Shown in pieces: positions 26,542-34,913 of a DNA stretch of 64,000 bases. Numbering within the stretch: position 1 is the first letter of the stretch; each line of letters starts with the position of its first letter. The stretch is from a virus. The notes under the pieces are model-generated. The model searched no databases, had not been told where the DNA came from, and saw nothing but the letters and a program-made list of their open reading frames with translations. The stretch lies in the IMG/VR virus record IMGVR_UViG_3300026488_000018, positions 25,721-89,720 of that record; one strand, written 5' to 3'. A program made the translations under genes and the position numbers.

Positions 26542-27022
26542 TTTACAGTTAGGTGAGGATGATTATGTTGGTCTAATGAATGTTAGTTCTGAACACGGGT
26601 TTGAGGTAACTAAAGATTATGTTGGCAATTTAGATGATGAGTTGGCGCGGGTACCGTATTTCGGGGTTGTTCAGGAGAATGATGGCTGGGATAATGATGA
26701 GCCACATGTAATTTTTTCCAGGAATGGCCAAATATTTTTTGCCTTTGGTGAGCCAAAATACATGTTGGAAAGAATAGTAAGGAATGTGTTAAAAGGTGGT
26801 TATAAAAAGTTCGCGAATATTAATACAGATTATAATATGGCTTTAGTTGTGGGTAGCCAAGAAGACGGTAGGATTAAACACGTTTATTTGGTTCACAATG
26901 CAGGCAGAATGTTTTATAATGACTGGATATATTCAAACGCTACAGTGACTGCTGACATGAAAGAACTGCTCCCGCGTATTGTTTATGATTGGTGGAATGA
27001 CGTTGTTGTATGGAGGTGGTAA
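26513..27022 (+). CDS. Degenerate class II amidotransferase-like paralogue
   Basis: A 169-residue protein whose second half lines up with the amidotransferase at 28298: both have a P-Y/F-F segment, a D-x-N/Y-P-h-h-F strand, an FVF or FAF strand, R/HNxxxxhYYN and an almost identical IVYDWWND near the end. It lacks the N-terminal MCGI with the catalytic Cys, so it is probably inactive as an amidotransferase. A partner or structural role beside the active copy is likely. The start is uncertain; ATG 26513 follows AGGTGGGTGG. Confidence 0.5.
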   Translation: MIWGTRKKIDLQLGEDDYVGLMNVSSEHGFEVTKDYVGNLDDELARVPYFGVVQENDGWDNDEPHVIFSRNGQIFFAFGEPKYMLERIVRNVLKGGYKKFANINTDYNMALVVGSQEDGRIKHVYLVHNAGRMFYNDWIYSNATVTADMKELLPRIVYDWWNDVVVWRW

Positions 27023-27024
27023 TA

Positions 27025-27258
27025 ATGATAGGGAAGGGAATTTTTAAGATTGATGATTATATAAGGTTTGGAGAGATGATAGATTGTATGGTTGAAAACG
27101 GCGCAGTTAATTTTATTTTGGTTCCAAAGAAGAATATGTTGGTTGTTGCGTGTAGACTGAGGGATAAGGATAAAGTGATTAAATGCGCAGAGGATTTTAG
27201 CATTGATGGTATTACAGTGAGAGGCGGAATGTCGTGGATAAAGATTAAACTGGGGTGA
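27025..27258 (+). CDS. Hypothetical small alpha/beta protein
   Basis: A 77-residue protein that I do not recognise. It has a helix around DYIRFGEMIDCMV, strands FILVPKKNMLVVACRL and SWIKIKL. Start ATG 27025 after GGAGGTGG. It lies in the run leading to queC and is probably in the same operon. Confidence 0.6.
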   Translation: MIGKGIFKIDDYIRFGEMIDCMVENGAVNFILVPKKNMLVVACRLRDKDKVIKCAEDFSIDGITVRGGMSWIKIKLG

Positions 27259-27263
27259 AGTTA

Positions 27264-27458
27264 ATGGTTTTCGCTGATGTTAGATTTAAGCGAAACGGAC
27301 ATGTTAAGTTTTATACAGATGGGGATAATATTGTTGCAGATTTAGGGGTTATTAAGTTGTATAAGAAGATGAATGGAAGTTCTTTTAGAGAGTTGATACA
27401 TGAGTTTGCTGTTGATATGGACGATGAGATTGTTGAGGAGGTTGTTGTAGATGAGTAA
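27264..27458 (+). CDS. Hypothetical protein upstream of queC
   Basis: A 64-residue acidic protein that I do not recognise, with strands MVFADVRFK, VKFYTDG, NIVADLGVIKLY. ATG 27264 follows GGGGTGAAG. Its 3' end overlaps the queC start by 8 bases, so it is translated with the 7-deazaguanine genes. Confidence 0.55.
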   Translation: MVFADVRFKRNGHVKFYTDGDNIVADLGVIKLYKKMNGSSFRELIHEFAVDMDDEIVEEVVVDE

Positions 27459-28284
27459 GGTTGTTATGGGACTTAGCGGAGGATTGGATAGTGTAACTTT
27501 GATGCATTATTATGCTAAATTGAAGAATTGGGAAGTATACCCAGTATTTTTCTATTATGGTCAGAAGCATGGTGTTGAGTGGAGGTATGCAAAGGAGAAT
27601 GTTAAGATTTTGCAAGATGAAGGGTATAACGTCCACGACCTTATAGGAGTTGATATGAGCTTTTATAGCGACTTTATAGCAGGGTATTCTAATTTGGTTG
27701 AAGGAGGAGATGATGTACCAAGACTTGAAGATGTTTTGGGGGAGCCGAATGTTCCGACTTATGTTCCTTTTAGGAATGCAATATTTGCGATGTTGCTTGC
27801 GGGTTATGCAGAATCTCATGGCGCAGAGTACGTGTCACTTGGTATTGAACAAGTTGATGCTTATTCGGGGTATTGGGATACGACGCTGGAATTTGCGAGA
27901 AGGGTGGATGAGGTGTTTGAGCTTAATAGACAAAATAGGATTCACTTGATTGCACCGTTTGTGACACTCGATAAGGCAAAGGAAATAATTATCGGATATA
28001 ATATTGGTGTTGATTATAGTAAGACTTGGACGAGTTATAAGGTTGCTGGTGTAGATGAAGATGGGAATCCGATAGCATGGACAGATGCGCCAAATTCGAG
28101 GGAGAGAATACTCGCATTTGCAAAAGTGGGGTTGAGAGACCCAATCAAGTATGACAGGGAGATAGATTGGGATAAGCTAATTGAGATGTATCAGAGATAT
28201 GATGTTAAGAGGGATTTTAAGAAAGTGTTATCCGAAGTTGAAAAGAATTTGGAGTGCCAGTTAAGCAAGAAATGGTATTGTTGA
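27451..28284 (+). CDS. queC: QueC-like ATP-dependent synthase without zinc cysteines
   Basis: A 277-residue PP-loop enzyme: VVMGLSGGLDS (residues 4-14) is the ATP pyrophosphatase loop, and PFRNAIFAMLLAGYAE and SLGIEQVDAYSGYWD match QueC. QueC turns 7-carboxy-7-deazaguanine into preQ0. In the family the C-terminus binds zinc through four Cys (TxSCY, CGxCxSC); here the aligned region reads TWTSY ... AWTDAPNS, so all are lost. That resembles specialised QueC domains paired with amidotransferases that act on the nitrile of preQ0. The amidotransferase gene follows directly, so the pair may make archaeosine base. Symbol given for family, not proven reaction. Confidence 0.8.
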   Translation: MSKVVMGLSGGLDSVTLMHYYAKLKNWEVYPVFFYYGQKHGVEWRYAKENVKILQDEGYNVHDLIGVDMSFYSDFIAGYSNLVEGGDDVPRLEDVLGEPNVPTYVPFRNAIFAMLLAGYAESHGAEYVSLGIEQVDAYSGYWDTTLEFARRVDEVFELNRQNRIHLIAPFVTLDKAKEIIIGYNIGVDYSKTWTSYKVAGVDEDGNPIAWTDAPNSRERILAFAKVGLRDPIKYDREIDWDKLIEMYQRYDVKRDFKKVLSEVEKNLECQLSKKWYC

Positions 28285-28297
28285 GGGGGATTGTACA

Positions 28298-28933
28298 ATG
28301 TGCGGTATTGTTGGTTTTAAGGAGTATGTTTCTAATTTTATGGAGGTTTTGGAGAGGAATTCACAGCGTGGTGGGTATTCTTTCGGCTGTGTCATGTTTG
28401 ATAGTGGGGCAGATGTTATAAAGGCAAGACATGACAGGTGGAAGGATTTGATAAAAGATGTGAAGTTTCCATTTTTTGCCCAATTTAGGGCACCAACAAC
28501 GGGGGAACAGGATGAATTTAGGTGGGACGAAAATTATCCACTAATTTTCGAAAAAGATGGGTATGATGTTTATGTATTTGGTAATTGTGTAACGAACGAT
28601 GAATGGTTTAAGAGAGTGAAGGATGAAGATAATAATAACGACATTTACTATATAGGCAAAAATGTTTTAAACAGGGGTTGGAGTTATTTAAGTGAAATTG
28701 AGGGTGTGTTTGCACTGGTGTTTGTGTTTGCTAAAGGAAACAGGGTTGAAAGGGTTATAATGGCGAGGAATACGTATCCGCTGTATTACAATGAAGTGTT
28801 TTATAGTTCGGTTAAATTTGAAGGCCAGAAACCACTGCGCAACGGTATTGTTTATGACTGGTGGAATGATGAAGTGATAGATGAATTTGAGCCATGGGAT
28901 GTTCCATATTTGCTTGAGGAGGTGTTTGGATGA
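28298..28933 (+). CDS. Class II glutamine amidotransferase (GAT of GAT-QueC type)
   Basis: A 211-residue N-terminal-nucleophile amidotransferase. MCGIVGF exposes Cys2 after Met removal; ERNSQRGGYSFG, AQFRAPTTGEQ and VFGNCVTNDEWF follow in the order of the glutaminase fold. In archaea a GAT domain fused to QueC converts preQ0 to archaeosine; phage GAT-QueC proteins are linked to archaeosine in DNA. Here the GAT is a separate protein between queC and queE, implying a two-subunit version. It shares IVYDWWND with the decayed paralogue at 26513. Confidence 0.75.
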   Translation: MCGIVGFKEYVSNFMEVLERNSQRGGYSFGCVMFDSGADVIKARHDRWKDLIKDVKFPFFAQFRAPTTGEQDEFRWDENYPLIFEKDGYDVYVFGNCVTNDEWFKRVKDEDNNNDIYYIGKNVLNRGWSYLSEIEGVFALVFVFAKGNRVERVIMARNTYPLYYNEVFYSSVKFEGQKPLRNGIVYDWWNDEVIDEFEPWDVPYLLEEVFG

Positions 28934-29646
28934 TTCTTACAGAGCCAATTGATGAGAAGTTGGATAAGATACCATTGAGTGAAGTGTTTGAGAGTATTCA
29001 GGGTGAAGGTCCTTTTATGGGCCGTAGAGCATTATTTATACGCTTTGCCGGTTGTAATTTGGCAAATGTTTGCAAGTCATGTGATACAGATTTCCGGGCG
29101 CGTATGTTTGTCACTAAGGAGTGGATTGTTCAGAGAATAATGGATTATGTTAATAAGGGCGGATGGCTTGTTGTATTTACTGGCGGTGAACCAGGACTGT
29201 ATAAGCATGTTATAGATGATATTGTTTGGGAGGTTAAGTGTAAGTCACCCAAGGATGTTCAGTTTCAAGTAGAAACGAACGGTATTATTAAGATGGGCGA
29301 TGAGTTTATCGTGCAGGGCGGTATTGTTGTTGTTAGCCCAAAGAAGGGGTTTGAGGAGTACGCATTGAAGAATTACGCTGGTAAGAATTATGCTCATTTC
29401 AAGGTTGTTGTTGGTGCTCCTAAAGATGACCCAGCATTCTGGAGTTGTGATGAAGGCGAAGGATTTATAAATAAGTTTTTGGAAGAACATTCAAAGAGTA
29501 ACGTTTGGGTGATGCCGTGGGGTGGAGATGAAGAAACTTTGAAACGGACGAGACGTTGCGCTTGGGAGATGGCTGTCAGGTTGGGTATTAATTATTCGGA
29601 TAGGCTTCACGTTGTTACGTATGGTGAAAGTATTTCGGGGGTGTGA
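28930..29646 (+). CDS. queE: QueE radical SAM 7-carboxy-7-deazaguanine synthase
   Basis: A 238-residue radical SAM enzyme. ESIQGEGPFMGRRALFIRF is typical QueE. The cluster Cys are C42, C48 and C51 in CNLANVCKSCDTDF, a C-x5-C-x2-C spacing slightly wider than the usual C-x3-C-x2-C. FTGGEPGLY binds SAM, and QVETNG follows. It converts 6-carboxytetrahydropterin to 7-carboxy-7-deazaguanine. Start ATG in an ATGA overlap with the amidotransferase gene. Confidence 0.88.
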   Translation: MILTEPIDEKLDKIPLSEVFESIQGEGPFMGRRALFIRFAGCNLANVCKSCDTDFRARMFVTKEWIVQRIMDYVNKGGWLVVFTGGEPGLYKHVIDDIVWEVKCKSPKDVQFQVETNGIIKMGDEFIVQGGIVVVSPKKGFEEYALKNYAGKNYAHFKVVVGAPKDDPAFWSCDEGEGFINKFLEEHSKSNVWVMPWGGDEETLKRTRRCAWEMAVRLGINYSDRLHVVTYGESISGV

Positions 29647-29648
29647 TT

Positions 29649-30128
29649 ATGGAGAGTGTCAATGGTTTTAAGATTGTGGATAATGAATATCTTGAGTGGA
29701 GCGATGATTTTGATTCAGGGCATTTCTTGTTTTTCGATTATCCAAGTAAATGTAGAAGACCACATGGACATTCGTTTGAAATAAAGGTTAAAATTTGGGG
29801 GGTCCCGAACGAGAACGGTGTAATTTTTGATTTTAATCACCTAAAGGAAATAGTGAAAGAACTCGACCATAAGATGTTTATACCCGAGAGAGCAGTGGTT
29901 AAGAGAGAAGATGGTTTTGTTGAAGTTGTCACACAGAATGGTGGGTATTTGAAATTGCCAGAGAACGAGGTTATTATCGTGCCGTATAAGAATGTAACGA
30001 GCGAATTTTTAAGTAGGTTTGTTTTGAGACTTATTGCTGAAAAGGCGGGTTATAATGTTAACCACATTGAGGTTTGTATTAAGGAAGATAAGAGAAGTAT
30101 GGTCTGTGCTGAGGCTTATAGGGGGTGA
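29649..30128 (+). CDS. queD: QueD 6-carboxytetrahydropterin synthase
   Basis: A 159-residue T-fold enzyme. H25 in DSGHFLF and H39-G-H41 in CRRPHGHSFE are the zinc ligands, C35 is the catalytic Cys, and FDFNHLKEIVKELDHKMF gives the conserved D-x-N-x-L and LDH motifs. It turns dihydroneopterin triphosphate into 6-carboxytetrahydropterin. ATG 29649 follows GGGGGTGTG; the in-frame GTG at 29643 is within that site. Confidence 0.88.
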   Translation: MESVNGFKIVDNEYLEWSDDFDSGHFLFFDYPSKCRRPHGHSFEIKVKIWGVPNENGVIFDFNHLKEIVKELDHKMFIPERAVVKREDGFVEVVTQNGGYLKLPENEVIIVPYKNVTSEFLSRFVLRLIAEKAGYNVNHIEVCIKEDKRSMVCAEAYRG

Positions 30129-30134
30129 GTTGTT

Positions 30135-30737
30135 ATGAGTAATGTTAAACCAAGGGAAAGGGTTGTTGAAGCCATGAGGGTTCTTGTTGAGACTCTTAAT
30201 AAGGAGTATGGTTGGTTTAATAAAGAAGAGCTGGAGAATACCCCAATAAGAGTTGCGAAATTCTTTGAAGAGTGGTATCAGATGGCAAAGGAAAATGTTG
30301 AGGAGCATATAAAGACATTTGAGACGACCTATGACGGGTTTGTTATGGACACACATATTCCGGTTATTGGAATGTGTAGTCATCACATGCTTCCTATTAT
30401 CGGTGAAATGCATATTGTTTATATACCAGGTACTGATGAAGACGGGAAACTTAAGGTTGTTGGACTTTCGAAGCTTAGTAGAATTGCAAAGAGACATATG
30501 TATCAGCCCATGATTCAGGAGGAGTTTACGGAGAAAGTTCTTAATGATTTGATTGAAGAGATTAATCCGATGTGGGCTATGGTGGTTGTGAAAGCTCAAC
30601 ATGATTGTAAGAGGATTCGTGGTGCAAGAGATATTAATTCAGAGATGATTACCGTTAGAATTTGGCCTAATAACGAGAAGGGGCGCGAACTTGAAAAGAA
30701 GGCTATTGAGTATTTGAAGCTCGCTGGCGTTCTTTGA
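30135..30737 (+). CDS. folE: GTP cyclohydrolase I (FolE)
   Basis: A 200-residue type IA GTP cyclohydrolase: IGMCSHHMLPIIG holds C81 and H83/H84, and AQHDCKRIRGARD gives the second zinc Cys. GLSKLSRI completes the active site. It feeds dihydroneopterin triphosphate to QueD, so folE, queD, queE and queC make a self-sufficient preQ0 pathway from GTP. Many archaea use MptA instead of FolE, so a viral FolE supplies a step some hosts lack in this form. ATG after GGGGGTGAG. Confidence 0.92.
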   Translation: MSNVKPRERVVEAMRVLVETLNKEYGWFNKEELENTPIRVAKFFEEWYQMAKENVEEHIKTFETTYDGFVMDTHIPVIGMCSHHMLPIIGEMHIVYIPGTDEDGKLKVVGLSKLSRIAKRHMYQPMIQEEFTEKVLNDLIEEINPMWAMVVVKAQHDCKRIRGARDINSEMITVRIWPNNEKGRELEKKAIEYLKLAGVL

Positions 30738-30842
30738 GGCGTAAAATACACCCAAGATTTTTGAATTTTTGTTTTATTTTTTACACATTGTATGTTAAAA
30801 ACTTTTGTCGAGTATTGTTATTGACGGTTATCAGGGGGAGAT
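30738..30842 (+). promoter_or_regulatory. Terminator and promoter between folE and nrdJ
   Basis: T-rich tracts (TTTTTG, TTTTTG, TTTTATTTTTTAC) at about 30760-30783 should end the preQ0 transcript. A GTTAAAAACTTTTG box at about 30793 is followed by CGAGTATTGTTATTG near the expected start and GGGGGAG as ribosome-binding site. Confidence 0.5.
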
Positions 30843-30845
30843 ATA

Positions 30846-33800
30846 ATGGTCGAGTATATTAAGAAGAGGGATGGAAGAATTGTTAAGTTTGACAGAAGTA
30901 GAATTGAAAATGCTGTCAGGAAGGCTTTTCTTGATGCCAATAATGGGTATGATGAAAACGACGTGAAGAAAGTTACTCGCGCCGTGCTGTATCGCATTAC
31001 TCAGTTGTATGGCGAGGATGATATTCCAAGCGTGGAAGAGATTAACGATATTGTTGAAATAACACTGATGAAGCACGGGTATTATGATGTTGCGAAGAAG
31101 TTCATAATGTATCGCAAGAAGAAGGAAGATGAGCGCAAGGAGAAGATGCGTATTTGGGGGCTTAAAGAGTGGGTTGATGACCCCGTTCTAAAGAAGTTTA
31201 GTATTAACGCGTTGAGGGTTCTCGCTTCGCGGTATCCAATTAAGGACGAGAATGGTAATATTGTTGAGCTCCCGAGTGAGATTTTCAGACGTGTTGCTGT
31301 TGGTGTTGCTATTGCCGAGATGTTGTATGATAAGAAGGTGTTTGATAAGAACGGCGGTCACAGAGCGCGGTATCCAGAGGTTTTTGAAGGTGAAGAGCTC
31401 GAAAAGCTTGGGGTGGAAATTTTTGGGTATAAACTGAATCGTTATATGTGGGAGAGGCTTTATGAGAGGTTTAAGGAACTTGCCGATGAAGGCAAAATGA
31501 AGGTTTCTTGGGAGCAGTTTGTTGAGCTGGTTAAGGATGGTAAGATTACTAAGAATGCGGAGAAGTATGCTAAAGAGTGGTATGAGTTAATGGTTAATCA
31601 GTACATGATGCCTAACACGCCAACGATTAGCAATGCAGGAAGACCGTTTTATATGTTATCAGCATGTTTTGTGAATTATTTAGAAGATAGTTTAGAAGGG
31701 ATTATGAAAACAGCCCATGATATAGCAATTATAAGTAAGTATGGTGGTGGTAATGGAGTTGATTTAACTGTGTTGAGGCCAGAAGGGGATAAGGTTTCGA
31801 AGACAAGTGGCGTGAGTTCGGGACCCGTTTCGTTTCTGCATATGTTTGATGCTATTAGTAATGTTATTAAAGAAGGTGGGATAAGGCGTTCAGCTGGCAT
31901 GGCTGTTATGCAGTATTGGCATCCAGACATTGATAAGTTTATTTATGCAAAGAAAGATAACGATGGTAAGAGTGTCCTCACCACGTTTAATATCAGTGTT
32001 GGTCTTTGGGAGGAGTTCTGGGAGAAACTTGAGAAGGGTGAAGAGTTTGAATTGATTAATCCGCGCGATGGTTCTGTCTGGGGCAAGAAGGATGCGAGGA
32101 AGTTTTTTGAGGAACTTGCTTATATGGCTTGGGCGAAGGCTGACCCCGGTGTGCTGTATTTTGATAGACACAATCAGTATAATATTATGCGTGAGAAGTG
32201 GGGCGATATTACCGCGACTAATCCGTGTCTAACTGGAGATGCTTTGGTTGTTACCCCCGCAGGTCTAAAGAGAATGGACGAACTGAGAGAGGGAGATATG
32301 GTTTACGTTGGTAACGGGAAGTTTGAGAAGATTGTGAAGTTTTATGATTTAGGTGAACAAGACGTGTACCGTATTGTTACAAGGATGGGGTTTGAGATTA
32401 AAGCGACGGGTGACCACAGGTTTATGACGAGTCGTGGTGTTAAGAGAGTTGATGAGATGAAGGTCGACGACACAGTATTTGTTTGGATGAATTGGAAGAG
32501 GCAGGAGTATGGTGTTGGTGAATTTGTTCCAGATGTAATTGTTAAGATTGAATATGTTGGTAAGGAGCGTGTTTACGATTTCGAAACTGATGGCAATAAG
32601 TGGTTCTTTGCGAACGGTATTTATAATTTGGATTGCGGTGAAGAAGCTTTGTATCCTTACGAGGCATGCAATTTACTGAGTATTAATCTGTGGAAGTTTG
32701 TAAAGGAGGATGAAAATGGTAATAAGTATTTTGATTGGGATGAATATGCTAAGGTTATTAAGAGCGCCGTGAGAATGCTTGATGATGTAATTGAGGTGAA
32801 TAAGTATCCTCTTCCGGAGATTAACGAGATGGTAAAGAAGACGCGGCGCGTTGGTCTTGGCTTTATGGGTATTGCTGAGGCACTGTTTGAGCTGGGTATT
32901 CCATATAATAGCAAGGAAGCATATGATTTAATGAAGAAGTGGGCGGAGACTAACCAGTATTTTGCCATGGTAGAGAGCGTTGAGCTTGCAAAGGAGAGAG
33001 GTGAGTTTCCGGCGTTTGAAGAGAGCGGTTATGTTAGGGGAGAACTCCCCGTCGCTGGGTATTATGAAGTTCCAAGAGAGGAGTGGAATTATGATTGGGA
33101 TGGTTTAGTTGAAGAAATAAAGAAGCATGGTATCAGGAATGCGTTTCTTACTACTGCGCCCCCAACGGGTTCGGTTTCAATGATTGCTGATACTTCAAGC
33201 GGTATTGAACCACAGTTTGCGCTTGCGTATAAGAAGAGTGTTACAATTGGTGAATTCTACTACATCGACCCAGTATTTGAAAGAGTGTTGAAGGAGAGAG
33301 GTATTTACTCGGATGATTTAATTAAGAAGATTGTCGATAACGGTGGTTCAGTGCAGGGTATTGAAGAAGTTCCAGAAGATATTAGAAGAGTGTTTGTTAC
33401 GGCAATGGATATTCATTGGATGGACCATATTCTGGCGCAGGCGGTATTCCAGTTGTGGACTGATGTGAGTATTTCAAAGACGATTAATATGCCCGAAAAT
33501 GCAACGGTAGAGGATGTTAAGGCTGCGTATTTGATGGGTCATTATCTCGGGTTGAAGGGTGTCACAGTGTATCGCATGAACAGTTTAACTTATCAGGTAT
33601 TGTCAACGGAGAAGAACAAGAGGAAAGAGCCAGAGATGAGCGATTACGCGAAGGAGACATTCGAAAGAATTTTGAATGAACACGAATGGTTAAAGTCGTA
33701 TATCAACCTCGAAGAAATTAGTGGTTATAAGTTAAAGCAGAAGAACGGTGGATTGTTTTTGAATGTTGGTTTTGAGTTTCCAAGAAAAGAACCGACCCCC

Positions 33801-34043
33801 CAGCAGGGTATTGATTTGAGTAAAGTGGGCGAGTTGATTGAGAAGTATGCTAAGAGTGGAGAGAGTATTGTTGATGATGATGTATTTAAGGCAATTGATG
33901 AAGAACTTCGTAAAAAAGGCCTACTTGGCACCGCGTATTGTCCAATATGCTGGGAGAAGGATAGGGTATTAAGCCCAGTTGTGTTCGAGGCGGGGTGTAA
34001 GACGTGTAAGAGATGTGGTTGGAGCGCTTGTACAGTTGCTTAA
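30846..34043 (+). CDS. nrdJ: Class II (B12-dependent) ribonucleotide reductase with mini-intein
   Basis: A 1065-residue precursor; removing residues 461-596 gives a 929-residue enzyme. An ATP-cone opens the protein (YIKKRDGRIVKFDRSRIENAV). The core has SNAGRPFYMLSACFV with an active-site Cys, the finger-loop region NPC|GEEALYPYEACNLLSINL with Cys, and APPTGSVSMIADTSSGIEP. The C-terminal CPIC ... CKTCKRCGW holds zinc and redox Cys typical of NrdJ. No NrdB subunit is nearby, consistent with class II. It reduces ribonucleotides for viral DNA synthesis. ATG after GGGGGAG, with its own promoter. Confidence 0.9.
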   Translation: MVEYIKKRDGRIVKFDRSRIENAVRKAFLDANNGYDENDVKKVTRAVLYRITQLYGEDDIPSVEEINDIVEITLMKHGYYDVAKKFIMYRKKKEDERKEKMRIWGLKEWVDDPVLKKFSINALRVLASRYPIKDENGNIVELPSEIFRRVAVGVAIAEMLYDKKVFDKNGGHRARYPEVFEGEELEKLGVEIFGYKLNRYMWERLYERFKELADEGKMKVSWEQFVELVKDGKITKNAEKYAKEWYELMVNQYMMPNTPTISNAGRPFYMLSACFVNYLEDSLEGIMKTAHDIAIISKYGGGNGVDLTVLRPEGDKVSKTSGVSSGPVSFLHMFDAISNVIKEGGIRRSAGMAVMQYWHPDIDKFIYAKKDNDGKSVLTTFNISVGLWEEFWEKLEKGEEFELINPRDGSVWGKKDARKFFEELAYMAWAKADPGVLYFDRHNQYNIMREKWGDITATNPCLTGDALVVTPAGLKRMDELREGDMVYVGNGKFEKIVKFYDLGEQDVYRIVTRMGFEIKATGDHRFMTSRGVKRVDEMKVDDTVFVWMNWKRQEYGVGEFVPDVIVKIEYVGKERVYDFETDGNKWFFANGIYNLDCGEEALYPYEACNLLSINLWKFVKEDENGNKYFDWDEYAKVIKSAVRMLDDVIEVNKYPLPEINEMVKKTRRVGLGFMGIAEALFELGIPYNSKEAYDLMKKWAETNQYFAMVESVELAKERGEFPAFEESGYVRGELPVAGYYEVPREEWNYDWDGLVEEIKKHGIRNAFLTTAPPTGSVSMIADTSSGIEPQFALAYKKSVTIGEFYYIDPVFERVLKERGIYSDDLIKKIVDNGGSVQGIEEVPEDIRRVFVTAMDIHWMDHILAQAVFQLWTDVSISKTINMPENATVEDVKAAYLMGHYLGLKGVTVYRMNSLTYQVLSTEKNKRKEPEMSDYAKETFERILNEHEWLKSYINLEEISGYKLKQKNGGLFLNVGFEFPRKEPTPQQGIDLSKVGELIEKYAKSGESIVDDDVFKAIDEELRKKGLLGTAYCPICWEKDRVLSPVVFEAGCKTCKRCGWSACTVA
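32226..32633 (+). other. Mini-intein in NrdJ (136 residues)
   Basis: An in-frame insertion splits the conserved NPC|GEEALYPYEACNL motif. It begins with CLTGDALVVTP (block A), has TGDHRF with the block B T-x-x-H, and ends with RVYDFE ... FFANGIYNLD (blocks F/G) just before the +1 Cys. There is no homing endonuclease, so it is a splicing-only or formerly mobile element. The C-terminal residue is Asp, not Asn, and the penultimate residue is Leu, not His, both unusual for splicing. Confidence 0.85.
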
Positions 34044-34047
34044 TTAG

Positions 34048-34092
34048 GCTAAAGCTTTTTAAACTTTTCTTTTGTATTATTTACGGTGGTGT
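34048..34092 (+). promoter_or_regulatory. Promoter for 34095 gene
   Basis: An AAAGCTTTTTAAAC box is followed by TTTGTATTATTTACGG near the expected start and GGTGGTG just before the ATG. Confidence 0.6.
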
Positions 34093-34094
34093 AA

Positions 34095-34268
34095 ATGTAT
34101 GTAGTTGAGAAAGACGGTAAGGTGGTAGGCGCGTTTAACGCTTACAATGTGTTTTTCATTGATGAAGTGCTTAAGATGAATTTTATCGAGATTGCTAATA
34201 GGTACGGTATTGATGAGGTTATAATGTGGCTCAGAAAACTGGGGTATACTGTTAAGGAGGTTGATTGA
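34095..34268 (+). CDS. Small hypothetical protein
   Basis: A 57-residue protein directly behind a TATA promoter and GGTGGTG site. MYVVEKDGKVVGAFNAYNVF gives two strands; the rest (EIANRYGIDEVIMWLRKLGY) reads as a helix-turn-helix-like pair, so a small DNA-binding protein is possible. It ends one base before the phosphoesterase start. Confidence 0.6.
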   Translation: MYVVEKDGKVVGAFNAYNVFFIDEVLKMNFIEIANRYGIDEVIMWLRKLGYTVKEVD

Positions 34269-34910
34269 ATGGGGAGGTTTTTGTTTGTTAGTGATTTACA
34301 TGTGAATGACGAAAATTATGAGCGGACTTTGGAAGGACTGAATAACATAGTATCGAAATATGATGTCGATTTTATAGTTAGCGGGGGCGATAACGGTGAG
34401 GTGGATAATAATTTTCTGGATAGTCTGAATGCTTGCTTTTATTCGATATATGGTAACCATGATACGATTGAGTGGGTGAAAGATTTTAACGGACATTGGC
34501 TACATGATGGTATGCATGTGATTGGTGATTTTTCACTGTTGGCATGGAATGGGATTTTTGGGTTTAGTGAAAAATACCCCAAGTGGTACCATCGTAGCTT
34601 AGATGATTTTATTCGTTTTGGGTATAGCTGGGCTAACGCAAGACCAGATGTGTTTGTAAGTCATGAGATACCATACTATAACAGGTTTGGCAAGCAAGTA
34701 CAGGAATATTTGAGTGTTATGAATTACGGTGTAAAGATGATAAAGCCGAGAGTATGGCTTAATGGCCACATCCACAGAGGCGTTATAATAGACAGAGACA
34801 CATTCCAGGGTATTGTTTATGTGAATGTCGAGAGTAAGGGAAAGAAAGTTAGCGGTGTTATCGTTGAAAAAGATGGTGATGAAATTAATATAACAATTGT
34901 AGAGGGATGA
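34269..34910 (+). CDS. Calcineurin-like metallophosphoesterase
   Basis: A 213-residue two-metal phosphoesterase with all family motifs in order: SDLHVND, SGGDNGE (GGD form), YGNHD, VSHE and NGHIHRG. It could hydrolyse nucleic-acid ends, nucleotides or phosphoproteins; the substrate cannot be told from sequence. A second member lies at 40262 with distinct motifs. It follows the previous gene without a gap. Confidence 0.85.
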   Translation: MGRFLFVSDLHVNDENYERTLEGLNNIVSKYDVDFIVSGGDNGEVDNNFLDSLNACFYSIYGNHDTIEWVKDFNGHWLHDGMHVIGDFSLLAWNGIFGFSEKYPKWYHRSLDDFIRFGYSWANARPDVFVSHEIPYYNRFGKQVQEYLSVMNYGVKMIKPRVWLNGHIHRGVIIDRDTFQGIVYVNVESKGKKVSGVIVEKDGDEINITIVEG

Positions 34911-34913
34911 CGG

